Origin: an uncultured Bacteroidales bacterium | Lineage (GTDB): Bacteria > Bacteroidota > Bacteroidia > Bacteroidales > Paludibacteraceae | Reading direction: 5' to 3' | Length of the DNA stretch: 64,000 nt | Assembly (NCBI GenBank): GCA_937891975.1 | Contig: CALAUA010000014.1 | Location: 124,001 to 188,000 of the forward strand | Shown here: positions 37,809 to 47,572 of the stretch, piece after piece | Layout: each line of letters begins with the position of its first letter | Numbering within the stretch: the stretch's first letter is position 1 | The notes under the pieces: model-generated | Told to the model about the DNA's origin: nothing | Database searches by the model: none | The model's input: the letters and a program-made list of their open reading frames with translations, nothing else | Position numbers and translations under genes: made by a program

Positions 37809-40800
37809 TTAGCGCATAATGCGACCCATCAGATCGTAGCTAACGCCACCACGAATGATGATGAGTTGACCATTGCGGATAATCTTTTGCGTTTGCACGT
37901 TGATAGTGTTATTCTCAAGAGCGGTTTCTACAATCGCCTTGTAGAAATATACGTTATCGATAAAGTAGGTAGCATTGCCACCTTCTGCAAACTTGATTTG
38001 GATTATCTTATCATATTCAACACCCTCGAATGTAGCGCAATCCATATCGATTTGGTTCCAACCCTCTTTGAGCGTCAATGTTTGAGCATTCTCTTTGTTG
38101 GTAGGAGTTGCCAAAGAAATAGGAGTAAATTGCAAAGAACCATCTGCCAACGCATATACATCTAAGTGCACTTTATTGTAAGCAGATACATCAAATGGGA
38201 GGTTGTTATTAATCTCCCAGCCGAGGTAGTTGGTATTTTGCAAGAGGTATGCCTTGTCTTCCGCAGCAAGGTTACCTTCAGTAGCTACGGTAGCTTGTCC
38301 CCAACCGCCGATAATAAAGTAAACAGGAGAGGTATAAGCATCGGAATAGATAGCATATACATCCTCAGCTGCATGTGTAGGAGCAGGAGCAGGAGCAGGT
38401 GCTTCCAGAGTCTTAACAGCAATACTAACTGGTTCTGCCGCATTAGCAGACTCATCCTTTGCGATTAATGTGAGGTTATAATCTGTATTTGGAGTCAAAT
38501 TGCTAACCACAATATCTGTGTTTTCCGCAGATACACCTGTGCGACTAGCAAGAACATCTTCACCATTCTTTACTTCATAAACAACTGCCCCTGAATTATC
38601 AGTAGCTTGAGCATGGATTGTTACCGAGAAATAGGAAGGAGTAGCCGTAGCAGTAACTGCGGTAGGAGCATCCTCATCTTTATCTGGAACTTGAGTAGTA
38701 TAGAAATAGATATTATTGAGCCAGAATGTTCTATTGGAAGCATTATCAATCTTGATTTGGTACACATTTGTCCAATTAGGAACGCCTACAAATTCTGATA
38801 ACTGAATATCTACTGAATTCCATTGTTGGCCTTTGAGACTTACAGTTACGCCTACTTCAGCAGCACCATGAATAGGAACTACGCGGAAAGTCATATCATC
38901 AGCAGTCCATACATCCAAATGAAGCGCTTCCATATTAGAGCAGTTCAGCACAAAATCAATCAAGCCAAAATAGCCGCCTGCAATAGTTACGTATTTTTTA
39001 CCGTATGTATCTTGGGTATATTGTGTGCCTGAACCCCACTCTCCAAAGTTGCAGTCTGCATTATAAGTTGCAGAATATACTGCTTTCACTTGGTTATCAG
39101 GATAAGTAGGATCCATTGGCAAGCTAGATGGTGCTTCATCATGTTTGTCAGTTGTCACTTTCACTGTAGCAGCGTTTTCTGATTCATTACCTGCTAAGTC
39201 AATCGCAGTGATTGTTAACGTATATTCAGTAGAAGGAGTAAGACCCGTAACAGTGATTTGACCATCGGTTGGAGCAAAGGTCTTATCATATTCTGGAGCA
39301 GCAGATACAACACGGTATTTGCCTACTTCTTCGTTGTCTGTAGCAGTGACAGCAATCACAGCGCTATTAAAGGTGGTAGAAACGAGTTCAGCTGTACCCA
39401 TCACAGGTTTAACATCATCAGCAGGAGCTACCCATGGAGTACCAAACACCTTGAATTCGAACATCTTCATACCCCATTGTGTAGCAGCTTTGGTGCTCCA
39501 GAAGCGAGCATAGCGTGCTTTGGTATTGTTTTGGAGATCATTGCCATAAATGAGTTTGGTGTGACCATATACACCTGCGTTACCTACATATTCGTAAGCT
39601 GTCGCCCATGTATCATTATCCGCAGAGAATGCCACTGTATATTCTTGTGAGCAAGCACCTTCGAAGTTGATAGACACGAGGTTGATGTCATAATAAGCTC
39701 CGAAATCAACTATAAACCAAGAGTCGTATGTACGAGAAACCTCATCATCAGCGCCACCATTAGTAGCAGAACCTTGCCATACACTACCCTCGTTGCCATC
39801 AATGGCATGCCAAGCATCTGTACCGCTTGGAGCAAAGTCGGATTGAGCCACAATCTTGCTAGTATTGATATCTGTACTCAATGCCACATTTTCGCCATCA
39901 TAAGCAAACACATCAAATGCAGCGGCTTTCACCTCACCAATAGCAGCAACGATAGTAGCCGAACCTATTTTAGCGGGAGTATATACATTGTCGGTGATGG
40001 TACCTGCATCTACAGGAGTGATAGTATAAGTTACTTCGCCTGCATTTGCCATAGTTTTACCATTTTGGTCCTTAGCAGTTACATTAATTGCAAGACCTTC
40101 GCCTACTTTAGCAAGCCCATTAGCGGGTGTTGCTTCAAGAGAAGTAAGTGTGCTTGTACCTGCGAGATAAACGCGGAACTCCCAGAATGAGTAGCCATAA
40201 CCTGTTCCGCGCTCTGTACCATGGAATTGGATGTAGCGTGCAGTGGTTTTGTCAATTGTTTGCGTTTGTGTGTAAGGGAATCCTGCCAGTTGTTGACCTT
40301 CAACAGTCCAAACAGGTGTCCAAGTCTCTTTGTCATCACTGACAGAAACGGTAAATGTTTTTCCATACGCACCTTCCCAAACAATCTCAAGGGTGTTAAA
40401 TATGCGAGCTTGACCAAGATCCAATGTCCAAGTTTGAGGGTCTTCTTGTGCGGACTCCCAACGTGAACCTGGGTTATTGTCAATTGCAGCAGCTGCATTA
40501 CCTGATGTAGCCTCAGCAGAAGCGCCATTGGAAGTGAGAGCAAAGTTTACATCATACACTTCAGTAGGAGTAGATGGAGTTTCGCCAGAGTCGCTTGTTC
40601 CACATATTTCGGATAATGGAATTTCCAAGTTTTGTACCATATAACGACCTCCCCAGTTAGAATATGACCATAAAATTTCGACTGTTAGTTTTTCTGTGCC
40701 AGCAGGAACAGAATACTTAACAACTTGAGATTCTAAGGCAGTAGCATCATCTCCTGCTGTACCAATACCAGGATTAATTAATACATAATCTACATCAGGA

Positions 40801-41024
40801 GCTGCTTTAGGGAGTGTAGGATCTGCAGCAACAATAAAACTAATAGTTCCATCCTGATTATCTTGTACAGTCAAACGGACATAAGATTTGTCATCTTTAT
40901 CTCCTACTCCATTAGGATCTAGGTGTCCTATGACACGGTTGCACCATGCTGATTCAGCATTGATGCTTATCGCACAGAACAGCATCGCTATCAGTGCGAA
41001 CGACTTAAGAAAATGTTTTTTCAT
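37809..41024 (-). CDS. Large secreted multi-module binding protein with tail
   Basis: 1071 residues. Signal peptide to ~23; a unique N-terminal domain (~24-143); F5/8 type C (~155-290, NNPGSRWES, TLDLGQARIFNTLEIVWEGAYG in two parts); Ig-like (~290-380); a second F5/8 type C (~380-530); FN3-like (~535-625); a glycan-binding-like module (~630-780, NQVKAVYSATYNAD, WLNNIYFY); FN3-like (~785-865); a second such module (~880-1025, FIDNVYFY); and the shared tail (from ~1046, IIRNGQLIIIRGG). It combines the modules of the two smaller genes downstream, which looks like module shuffling. No catalytic domain. Secreted glycan binding or adhesion is inferred. Confidence 0.82.
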   Translation of the reverse strand: MKKHFLKSFALIAMLFCAISINAESAWCNRVIGHLDPNGVGDKDDKSYVRLTVQDNQDGTISFIVAADPTLPKAAPDVDYVLINPGIGTAGDDATALESQVVKYSVPAGTEKLTVEILWSYSNWGGRYMVQNLEIPLSEICGTSDSGETPSTPTEVYDVNFALTSNGASAEATSGNAAAAIDNNPGSRWESAQEDPQTWTLDLGQARIFNTLEIVWEGAYGKTFTVSVSDDKETWTPVWTVEGQQLAGFPYTQTQTIDKTTARYIQFHGTERGTGYGYSFWEFRVYLAGTSTLTSLEATPANGLAKVGEGLAINVTAKDQNGKTMANAGEVTYTITPVDAGTITDNVYTPAKIGSATIVAAIGEVKAAAFDVFAYDGENVALSTDINTSKIVAQSDFAPSGTDAWHAIDGNEGSVWQGSATNGGADDEVSRTYDSWFIVDFGAYYDINLVSINFEGACSQEYTVAFSADNDTWATAYEYVGNAGVYGHTKLIYGNDLQNNTKARYARFWSTKAATQWGMKMFEFKVFGTPWVAPADDVKPVMGTAELVSTTFNSAVIAVTATDNEEVGKYRVVSAAPEYDKTFAPTDGQITVTGLTPSTEYTLTITAIDLAGNESENAATVKVTTDKHDEAPSSLPMDPTYPDNQVKAVYSATYNADCNFGEWGSGTQYTQDTYGKKYVTIAGGYFGLIDFVLNCSNMEALHLDVWTADDMTFRVVPIHGAAEVGVTVSLKGQQWNSVDIQLSEFVGVPNWTNVYQIKIDNASNRTFWLNNIYFYTTQVPDKDEDAPTAVTATATPSYFSVTIHAQATDNSGAVVYEVKNGEDVLASRTGVSAENTDIVVSNLTPNTDYNLTLIAKDESANAAEPVSIAVKTLEAPAPAPAPTHAAEDVYAIYSDAYTSPVYFIIGGWGQATVATEGNLAAEDKAYLLQNTNYLGWEINNNLPFDVSAYNKVHLDVYALADGSLQFTPISLATPTNKENAQTLTLKEGWNQIDMDCATFEGVEYDKIIQIKFAEGGNATYFIDNVYFYKAIVETALENNTINVQTQKIIRNGQLIIIRGGVSYDLMGRIMR
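40293..40439. repeat. 147-bp exact repeat, copy 1 (discoidin domain)
   Basis: Bases 40293-40439 are identical to 44816-44962. The segment encodes the middle of the first F5/8 type C domain in both large genes. Flanking sequence diverges immediately, which suggests recent gene conversion or duplication. Confidence 0.9.
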
Positions 41025-41080
41025 AACCGTAATAATTTAAAAGTTAATAATGTTGTTGTATTCAGTTGATTTATTCGTTT

Positions 41081-41203
41081 TTATACAGGTTTATAACCTT
41101 GATCGATACCATTACCAGATCCAAAACCACTCACTAACATGATTGCATTCGTTCCTAGCAATTGAACTATATCCGTTCTAGGTGATTGATAATCTTTTTT
41201 CAT
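41081..41203 (-). CDS. 40-residue Gly-rich peptide of unknown function
   Basis: Too short for usual gene finding, but well formed. ATG at 41201-41203 after the purine-rich stretch AAAGAAAG, TAA at 41081-41083. The peptide starts MKKDYQSPRTDIVQLLG, continues NAIMLVSG and ends in a Gly-rich segment GFGSGNGIDQGYKPV. The charged start, S-P-x-T-[DE]-[IV] core and Gly-rich end resemble a loose class of tiny Bacteroidales proteins that begin MKK-x-Y-x-x-P. Their function is unknown. It sits in line between two genes for large secreted tail-bearing proteins. Confidence 0.6.
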   Translation of the reverse strand: MKKDYQSPRTDIVQLLGTNAIMLVSGFGSGNGIDQGYKPV

Positions 41204-41228
41204 ATCTTTCTTTTTTAAATAAGCCTAC

Positions 41229-41257
41229 CCCAGCCTCTCCCGAAAAGGAGGGGAGGG
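41229..41257. repeat. REP-like GC-rich imperfect palindrome
   Basis: cccagcctctcccgaaaa followed by ggaggggagggc, a C-rich arm facing a G-rich arm with one or two mismatches, directly 3' of the 1555-residue gene. Similar elements are scattered between Bacteroidales genes. It may also end transcription. Confidence 0.5.
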
Positions 41258-41275
41258 CATAGACGGGTGTTATAG

Positions 41276-44200
41276 TTATAATTTTTGTCCTTGTACGTTG
41301 TACTTCACACCATTGCGGATAATGATGAGTTGACCATTTTGAATGATCTTAACAATTGCGTCATCCATAATGATATTGTCCACGCTCGTTTCTGTATTTT
41401 CATTGAAGACCACGCGAGCACGCATTTTGGATGCCTGTTCTGCTGTCAAATTAGGGAATTTGAAATATGCACGCATACCTTCTATATCGGTTGCTCCACC
41501 ATATAGGTATCCATTCTCTGCCAACCAATAGTTAGTTTCCGCAGCTGGGAAAGTTGATTTAAATAATACAGGAATCATGGTCGCATCCGCAGTGACTACA
41601 TCATTTAGAGTAAGATTCACTGGTACATCTTTTACTACTTGTCCTTTAGCAACCTCCTTAGATGGATGAATCAAGTATGGTGTGGCAGCTTCTATTTCAC
41701 TAACATATACAAAATTCAATTCGAAGGTTGCATTGTCTGTGGATGCTACTGTTGAGCTATTGAGTTTAGCTACTTGTACTCCGTCTCCAAATACCTCCTT
41801 CAACTGTCCTTGATTGAGTGCAAATGGAAGAGAGATTGTTTGCCAATAAGCATTGGTGAATGCACGACCTATAACGGCATCTATACTGCCAGTAAGAGCT
41901 GCATTGGCTGCTTCATCAGATTCGTTGATGGCAACCATAGTAGGAACGGGTGGGTTGGTAGAGCCGATGGTGTAATTATAAATATTTACATGAGATGCTC
42001 CGCCGTCATATACAGCATAGAAGAATCCAACAAACGGATCATTATCATTATATGTACTAGATGACTCAAAAGTGAAGTGTCCAGAACCTTCGTCTGTCAT
42101 ATTATTCCAACCGCCATCATTTAATTGTATGTTGAATGCCACAGGAGTTCCTTCAACAACTGCTTCACCATTTACTGTAAGTTCATAGCGCAATTTACGT
42201 TCAGATGTACGAGTGATGGTATAGTTAAATCCAACTAATTGCCCATTGATTGTAAAGAAATCATTTGCATGATATATTGCATCAGTGAGTGCAGCGACTA
42301 CATTGACAGTGCAAGTAGCAGTTTTCGTATTGTCAGCGTCTGATGTTGCTGTAATAATCGCAGTACCTGCGGATTTAGCAGTAACAAGACCATTGGCATC
42401 AACTGTTGCAACATTTTCTGCACTAGAACTCCATGTAACATTTTTGTTATCAGCGAATCCTGGATTAATAGTAGCTGTCAGTTGAGTAGTTTCATTTATA
42501 AGGAGATTGCAATATGTTTGATCGAGTACAACAGATGTAACAGCAACGTTTGGACGTTCATTAGAAGAGCCAACAATGTAATCAAAATCTAAACGTCCTA
42601 CACCATTTGTATATGGAGCATATAGGAAACAATGAACTTTTTGCCCTACAGAGAAAGTTTTATCTGATGTACGCGTATAAGTTCCATCTGCATTCTTGGT
42701 CATATCTTTCCATTCTTCATCTATACTGAAAGAAGTTACACCTAATCCTGGATTGTTAGTTAGAATATCAGCCACTATCGTTACAGTACCATTAGCATTA
42801 TAAGTTAGATTATAAGCAAAGTCCACACCACCATCAGCACCGTTTCCGTAGAATGTATGTGCCGTAAAGGCCGTTACTGTTACATTACATGTAGCTGTGA
42901 TTGCAGGGTTAGATAGCAAAGTTGCTGCAATGACTGCTTCGCCTTCAGCAACCGCTGTAACCAATCCATTTGCATCAACTGTTGCAACTGCATCGTTGGA
43001 AGAAGACCACTCCAACTCATTGGTAAAGGCGTGGGCTGGTGTAAATACTGGTTTTAATGTTTGAGAACCTCCAACCATAATACTAACAGATGCAGGATCA
43101 AGAGCAAGTCCTGTAACAGTAACATCTTCGCTACATTCTACATCGTATTCGATATTGGTCAATTGTTGATAGGTTTTTTCTCCAATTCCTTCAAATACCA
43201 CATACAATGGTGTTGTCATATATGGGACTTTTTCCGCAGTAAATGTTCCTGTCAGTGTGTGCTTATCATCTGACAGAACTCCCTTATTACGCAAATCAAC
43301 AACCAAGGCATCTGTTGGCATATAGAATACTGTTCCACCAAAGTTTTCTAAATTCTCCTCCGAGCGTACAATCAGTTCGTAGCTCTCAGGAGCAGTGCGC
43401 TTCATGGTCACATAGATAGTATGTCCATCAACGGTCATTGGAGTGTTGCAATAAACGGTTCCTAATGCTCGGAAGTTAGCTGTCAGGTGCATTGCAGCAT
43501 TTACTGTAGTTGTGAATGAAGGATTGGTATTGCCATTTGACCAATTGACAAAGACATATCCCTCGTTCGCAATGGCAGTAAATGTAACTTCTGAGCCAGT
43601 AGTAACTTCTGTTACAGCCACGCCATCTTGAGTTACCGTAGCAGTACCCATAGCCGCATCATTTACAGAGGCAGACACTGCTTTGGTTGGGGAAGCACTT
43701 TCTGTGCCGAATACTTTGAACTCGAATATCTTCATACCCCATTCGGTCGCAGCTTTTATACTATAGAAGCGAGCATAGCGTACTTTAGTAGCATTTTGGA
43801 GGTCTGTACCATAGATGAGTTTAGTATGACCATTAACCCCAGCATTACCAACATAATTGTATGCCAAACTCCAAGTCGCATTATCCGCAGAGAATGCCAC
43901 TGTATATTCTTGTGAGCAAGCTCCTTCGAAGTTAATAGAAACGAGGTTGACATCATATTCGGCACCAAAATCAACTACAAACCAAGAGTCGTATGTACGG
44001 GCAGCTTCATCGCCTGCAGTACCATTGGTAGCAGAGCCTTGCCATACACTACCCTCGTTGCCATCAATGGCATGCCAAGCATCTGTACCGCTTGGAGTGA
44101 AGTCGGATTGAGCAATGATTTTGCTATTATTGATATCTGGACTCAAAGCCACATTTTCTCCATCGTAAGCAAAGACATCAAATGCAGCGGCTTTCACCTC

Positions 44201-45943
44201 ACCAATAGCAGCAACTATAGTAGCCGAACCAATTCTTGCAGGGGTATATATATTGTTGGTAATAGTACCTGCATCTACAGGAGTGATAGTATAGGTTACC
44301 TCACCAGCATCCGCCATAAATTGACCATTTTGGTCTTTAGCAGTTACATTAATTGCAAGACCGTCGCCTACTTTAGCAAGACCGTTAGCTGGTTTTGCCT
44401 CAAGAGATGCCAATTGACTTACATATGTTATAATATCAAATGGAGCTGATTTTACGTCACCAATAGCAGCAACAATCGTTGCAGTACCATTTTGAGAAGG
44501 CGTAAAGACATTGTCATTGATTACACCAGCTTCGACAGGAGAAATGGTATAAGCAACCTCACCTGCATTCTCCATTACTTTGCCAATTTGGTCTTTAGCA
44601 GTAACAGTTATAACATTCTCTTCTCCCATATGCATGTATTGGGTAGCAGGAGTTGCCTCAAGTGTAGTTAATGTAGTTTCTCCCAAAAGGAACACGCGGA
44701 ACTCCCAGAAAGAATAGCCATAACCTGTACCACGAGCTGTACCATGGAATTGGATATAACGTGCAGTAGTTTTATCTATCTTTTGTGTTTGTGTATATGG
44801 GAAACCTGCTAATTCTTGACCTTCAACAGTCCAAACAGGTGTCCAAGTCTCTTTGTCATCACTGACAGAAACGGTAAATGTTTTTCCATACGCACCTTCC
44901 CAAACAATCTCAAGGGTGTTAAATATGCGAGCTTGACCAAGATCCAATGTCCAAGTTTGAGGATCTGCTGATGCAGATTCCCAACGTGAACCTGGGTTAT
45001 TGTCAATCGCTTGTGCAGCATCACCTGTTGTCGCTTCAGCAGAAGAACCATTAGAAGCAAGAGCAAAATTCACATCATAGATTTCCGTAGGAGTAGATGG
45101 AGTTTCGCCACCTTCGCCGCCACTTTCGGTACACAACTGCTCAATTGTGATATCATTCAAGTTGGTTTGCCAACGACCTTCCCAAGCTGGATTACTCCAT
45201 TGAATCATAAAAGTATATTTCGCGGGGGCTGTAGGATATGTAATATCAACAGACATTTCGCGCAAGTCGCTCTCTACAACATCACTTCCAACCGTAGTTG
45301 CTTTGGGATTAGCACCAGCTGCTTCCACATAAAGAAGGTCAAGGTTCTTTATCGCTGCATCAGCTGATTTAACAACCAAACGAACTTCTGTTTCTGACTT
45401 CTTTACTAGAGATACTAAAATGCGACCATTTGCATCTGCAAAATTAGCGTTGCCTTCATGTCCTGTCGGAAAATCGCAGTACACTACGCTAGGAGTTTCT
45501 GGTTCTGGAGTTGGCTCTGGGTCATCGCCGCCTTCGCCAGAGCCTGGGGTTTCGTCAGTAGTGCCATCTGCGTTATAAACCCATAGAATAGTTTCTTCTG
45601 TTCCAAATTTTACTATAACTTTTGTTTCCCGTGCAGTTAAAGCAGACAAATACATAATCATACCTCCACCTTCAGTGGCACATCCTGTTCCGTTTACTAA
45701 AGAGCACTCTGTAATGCCTTTTGTAAACACAATGTGAATTCCTTGTTCTGCAGCCCAACCTGGTTGTTGAATATTATTTACAAAGTCCAACTTATCTGCA
45801 CCAGATACAATAGCCACTTTGTATTGTTCCGTTCCTATAACAGAAGTAGCCACACTCCAATCCACACCTGACTGTGCGGAGAGGGTCAGCGCACTAAACA
45901 GCATCGCGAGGAGGGCGAATGATTTAAGCAAATATTTTTTCAT
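41276..45943 (-). CDS. Giant secreted multi-module binding protein with tail
   Basis: 1555 residues, signal peptide to ~23. Modules in order: N-terminal domain (~24-135), acidic Pro/Glu linker (~140-155), a YC-type domain (~155-275) resembling that of the 1071-residue protein, F5/8 type C (~288-418), two Ig-like domains (~418-595), F5/8 type C (~591-741), an InlB B-repeat-like module (~745-825, GYVFVNWSNG), a YC-type domain (~825-935), BIG2 (~941-1020), a beta domain, a second BIG2 (~1130-1216), a further beta domain, a ~200-residue C-terminal region and the tail (from ~1529, IIQNGQLIIIRNG). No catalytic residues. Adhesin-like or glycan-capturing roles are inferred. Confidence 0.82.
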   Translation of the reverse strand: MKKYLLKSFALLAMLFSALTLSAQSGVDWSVATSVIGTEQYKVAIVSGADKLDFVNNIQQPGWAAEQGIHIVFTKGITECSLVNGTGCATEGGGMIMYLSALTARETKVIVKFGTEETILWVYNADGTTDETPGSGEGGDDPEPTPEPETPSVVYCDFPTGHEGNANFADANGRILVSLVKKSETEVRLVVKSADAAIKNLDLLYVEAAGANPKATTVGSDVVESDLREMSVDITYPTAPAKYTFMIQWSNPAWEGRWQTNLNDITIEQLCTESGGEGGETPSTPTEIYDVNFALASNGSSAEATTGDAAQAIDNNPGSRWESASADPQTWTLDLGQARIFNTLEIVWEGAYGKTFTVSVSDDKETWTPVWTVEGQELAGFPYTQTQKIDKTTARYIQFHGTARGTGYGYSFWEFRVFLLGETTLTTLEATPATQYMHMGEENVITVTAKDQIGKVMENAGEVAYTISPVEAGVINDNVFTPSQNGTATIVAAIGDVKSAPFDIITYVSQLASLEAKPANGLAKVGDGLAINVTAKDQNGQFMADAGEVTYTITPVDAGTITNNIYTPARIGSATIVAAIGEVKAAAFDVFAYDGENVALSPDINNSKIIAQSDFTPSGTDAWHAIDGNEGSVWQGSATNGTAGDEAARTYDSWFVVDFGAEYDVNLVSINFEGACSQEYTVAFSADNATWSLAYNYVGNAGVNGHTKLIYGTDLQNATKVRYARFYSIKAATEWGMKIFEFKVFGTESASPTKAVSASVNDAAMGTATVTQDGVAVTEVTTGSEVTFTAIANEGYVFVNWSNGNTNPSFTTTVNAAMHLTANFRALGTVYCNTPMTVDGHTIYVTMKRTAPESYELIVRSEENLENFGGTVFYMPTDALVVDLRNKGVLSDDKHTLTGTFTAEKVPYMTTPLYVVFEGIGEKTYQQLTNIEYDVECSEDVTVTGLALDPASVSIMVGGSQTLKPVFTPAHAFTNELEWSSSNDAVATVDANGLVTAVAEGEAVIAATLLSNPAITATCNVTVTAFTAHTFYGNGADGGVDFAYNLTYNANGTVTIVADILTNNPGLGVTSFSIDEEWKDMTKNADGTYTRTSDKTFSVGQKVHCFLYAPYTNGVGRLDFDYIVGSSNERPNVAVTSVVLDQTYCNLLINETTQLTATINPGFADNKNVTWSSSAENVATVDANGLVTAKSAGTAIITATSDADNTKTATCTVNVVAALTDAIYHANDFFTINGQLVGFNYTITRTSERKLRYELTVNGEAVVEGTPVAFNIQLNDGGWNNMTDEGSGHFTFESSSTYNDNDPFVGFFYAVYDGGASHVNIYNYTIGSTNPPVPTMVAINESDEAANAALTGSIDAVIGRAFTNAYWQTISLPFALNQGQLKEVFGDGVQVAKLNSSTVASTDNATFELNFVYVSEIEAATPYLIHPSKEVAKGQVVKDVPVNLTLNDVVTADATMIPVLFKSTFPAAETNYWLAENGYLYGGATDIEGMRAYFKFPNLTAEQASKMRARVVFNENTETSVDNIIMDDAIVKIIQNGQLIIIRNGVKYNVQGQKL
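44816..44962. repeat. 147-bp exact repeat, copy 2 (discoidin domain)
   Basis: Identical to 40293-40439. A further ~58-bp identical stretch in the second discoidin domains pairs ~39773-39830 with ~44039-44096. Confidence 0.9.
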
Positions 45944-45969
45944 AATATCTTGTATTTAAGTTATTTTAT

Positions 45970-46115
45970 CCTATGTTTATCCCTTGCTTATCCTATATAC
46001 ATCCCTCGGTGAAACTACGGCGAGGTTCCTATGAAGTCCCTATGAAGTCCCTATGAGGTTCCTATGAGGTTCCTATGAAGTCCCTATGGAGATAAGGGGC
46101 AAGTAAGGGGCAAGT
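45970..46115. repeat. 11-bp-period mixed tandem array
   Basis: Three degenerate 11-mers open it (cctatgtttat, cccttgcttat, cctatatacat, 45970-46002). Then six 11-mers of two alternating kinds, gaggttcctat and gaagtccctat (46022-46087), and two copies of aaggggcaagt (46094-46115). It fills most of the spacer between two genes for secreted tail-bearing proteins. Confidence 0.9.
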
Positions 46116-46153
46116 GGTTGGGTAGTTATGAACTATGAGTTATAAGTGATGAG

Positions 46154-47542
46154 TTATTTAATTTGTACACCCAACGCATTGTAGCGGATGCCGTTGTGGA
46201 TGATATATATCTGTCCGTTCTCAATGACCTTGCGCGGTTTGGTTTGCACAGAAGGTTGCTCTAGCGCTGTATCCTCTTGGCAGTTGTCGCCTACCGTATA
46301 TCGGATACGCTCGGTGAAGAGCACGTGCATCTCATACGCCACTTGTACGAGGAAAACTAACTCCGTACCTGTGGTTTGGTTCTCAAGCGTATAACTTGCA
46401 GTCAAGCCCATCCAACGCATAGGGATAGGATCGCCATCCAAAACCTCGTTACCGCCCTCATTCTTGAAGAGGAAGAGCTGAGGCGCTGCAATACCTGGCA
46501 AGTAATCTAAGAACTCCAATTCGATATCCACATTGCCCGATTGGCGTGTAGCCACTGTCCATTGGTAGCCGTTGGTAAGGTCAGCCGAAGTAGCCGCAGC
46601 AGCGTTGTTGGATGTGTAGTATTCATCTACTCCCTTGCTCTTGCCTGAGCAAGAACCAATCACAGGGTCGTCATCCGACATGCTGTTGCAATCCGAACCT
46701 ACAGTATAAAGGATACGCTCGGTGAAGAGAATCTTGCCTGCCTCCAATGCCACTTGTACAAGGAAAACAAGGTCTTGTCCATTAGCCAAGCCCGTGAGGG
46801 TATGGGTAGCGGTGCGAGTTGCATTGTCCCAACCCGACATTTGGATAGGATCGCCAATAAGTACTCCTTGCGCATCGAAGGTAAAGAGATAAGGCGATGC
46901 CATACCTGGCAGATTGTCGAGGAACTGCACCTTGATATTTACACCAGTGGTGGTAGTTTCCGCAGTCCAGTTGAAACCCTTTTCCAGCGATTGTACCGCA
47001 AACTGTGGGTTGGCATTGGTATAGAAAGGATCTACGCCTGTGCTGGTGCCAGAGCATGAGCCCGTTTGAAGGTCACCAGGAGTATCTGGTGTATCGGGAG
47101 TGTCTGGGGTATCAGGTGTATCTGGCGTGTCAGAACCATCGCATACTTGCGAGAAGTCGGCATCAATAGGCAGTTTGAACCATGCTTCGCCATCTTCGTA
47201 TTGTACATAGAAATCACCTGCATAGATGGTAGGTGCTACATTGGACTCAATAATCACCGATAGGGTGTTGCCATCTTGTGTGAGGTTTTTAGATGCGTGG
47301 TAGCCGCCTACTCCATTGACATTCATGTAGAAGTTGGAACCATCGTTGTACTTAATGAAAGCATCCGTGGATTCGAACACGAATTGATACTGGTTGCCTC
47401 CAAGTGAAGAACACGTGATGTGTGCCGTGTGGACTGCCTGCGTGCTGGTGATAAGCGCATCACAATAGGTGGCAGCTGACAAAGTCATCGCGCTACATAG
47501 CATCGCCGCCAGAGCAAAAGACTTGAGTACATGTTTTTTCAT
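46154..47542 (-). CDS. Secreted protein with duplicated beta domain, DTP linker and tail
   Basis: 462 residues. Signal peptide to ~23 (TLSAA). An N-terminal YC-type domain (~24-135, TYCDALITS...FSQVC) is followed by a linker of about six D-T-P triplets (~137-157). Two copies of a ~125-residue beta domain follow, each opening GSCSG[TK]S[TK]GVD and closing LFTER[IL].YTVG (~160-290 and ~297-420). The shared tail ends it (VIENGQIYIIHNG). No catalytic motif or known family beyond the layout. First of the non-catalytic secreted genes after GH3, 30 bp behind it, so probably co-transcribed with the beta-glucan locus. Confidence 0.75.
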   Translation of the reverse strand: MKKHVLKSFALAAMLCSAMTLSAATYCDALITSTQAVHTAHITCSSLGGNQYQFVFESTDAFIKYNDGSNFYMNVNGVGGYHASKNLTQDGNTLSVIIESNVAPTIYAGDFYVQYEDGEAWFKLPIDADFSQVCDGSDTPDTPDTPDTPDTPDTPGDLQTGSCSGTSTGVDPFYTNANPQFAVQSLEKGFNWTAETTTTGVNIKVQFLDNLPGMASPYLFTFDAQGVLIGDPIQMSGWDNATRTATHTLTGLANGQDLVFLVQVALEAGKILFTERILYTVGSDCNSMSDDDPVIGSCSGKSKGVDEYYTSNNAAAATSADLTNGYQWTVATRQSGNVDIELEFLDYLPGIAAPQLFLFKNEGGNEVLDGDPIPMRWMGLTASYTLENQTTGTELVFLVQVAYEMHVLFTERIRYTVGDNCQEDTALEQPSVQTKPRKVIENGQIYIIHNGIRYNALGVQIK

Positions 47543-47572
47543 ATCTTATAGTATTTATAGTTAATATCTATT

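Noticed and set aside
34922..47542. The large discoidin proteins as glycosidases
   Set aside because: No catalytic domain or acidic-pair motif was found in any of the five.
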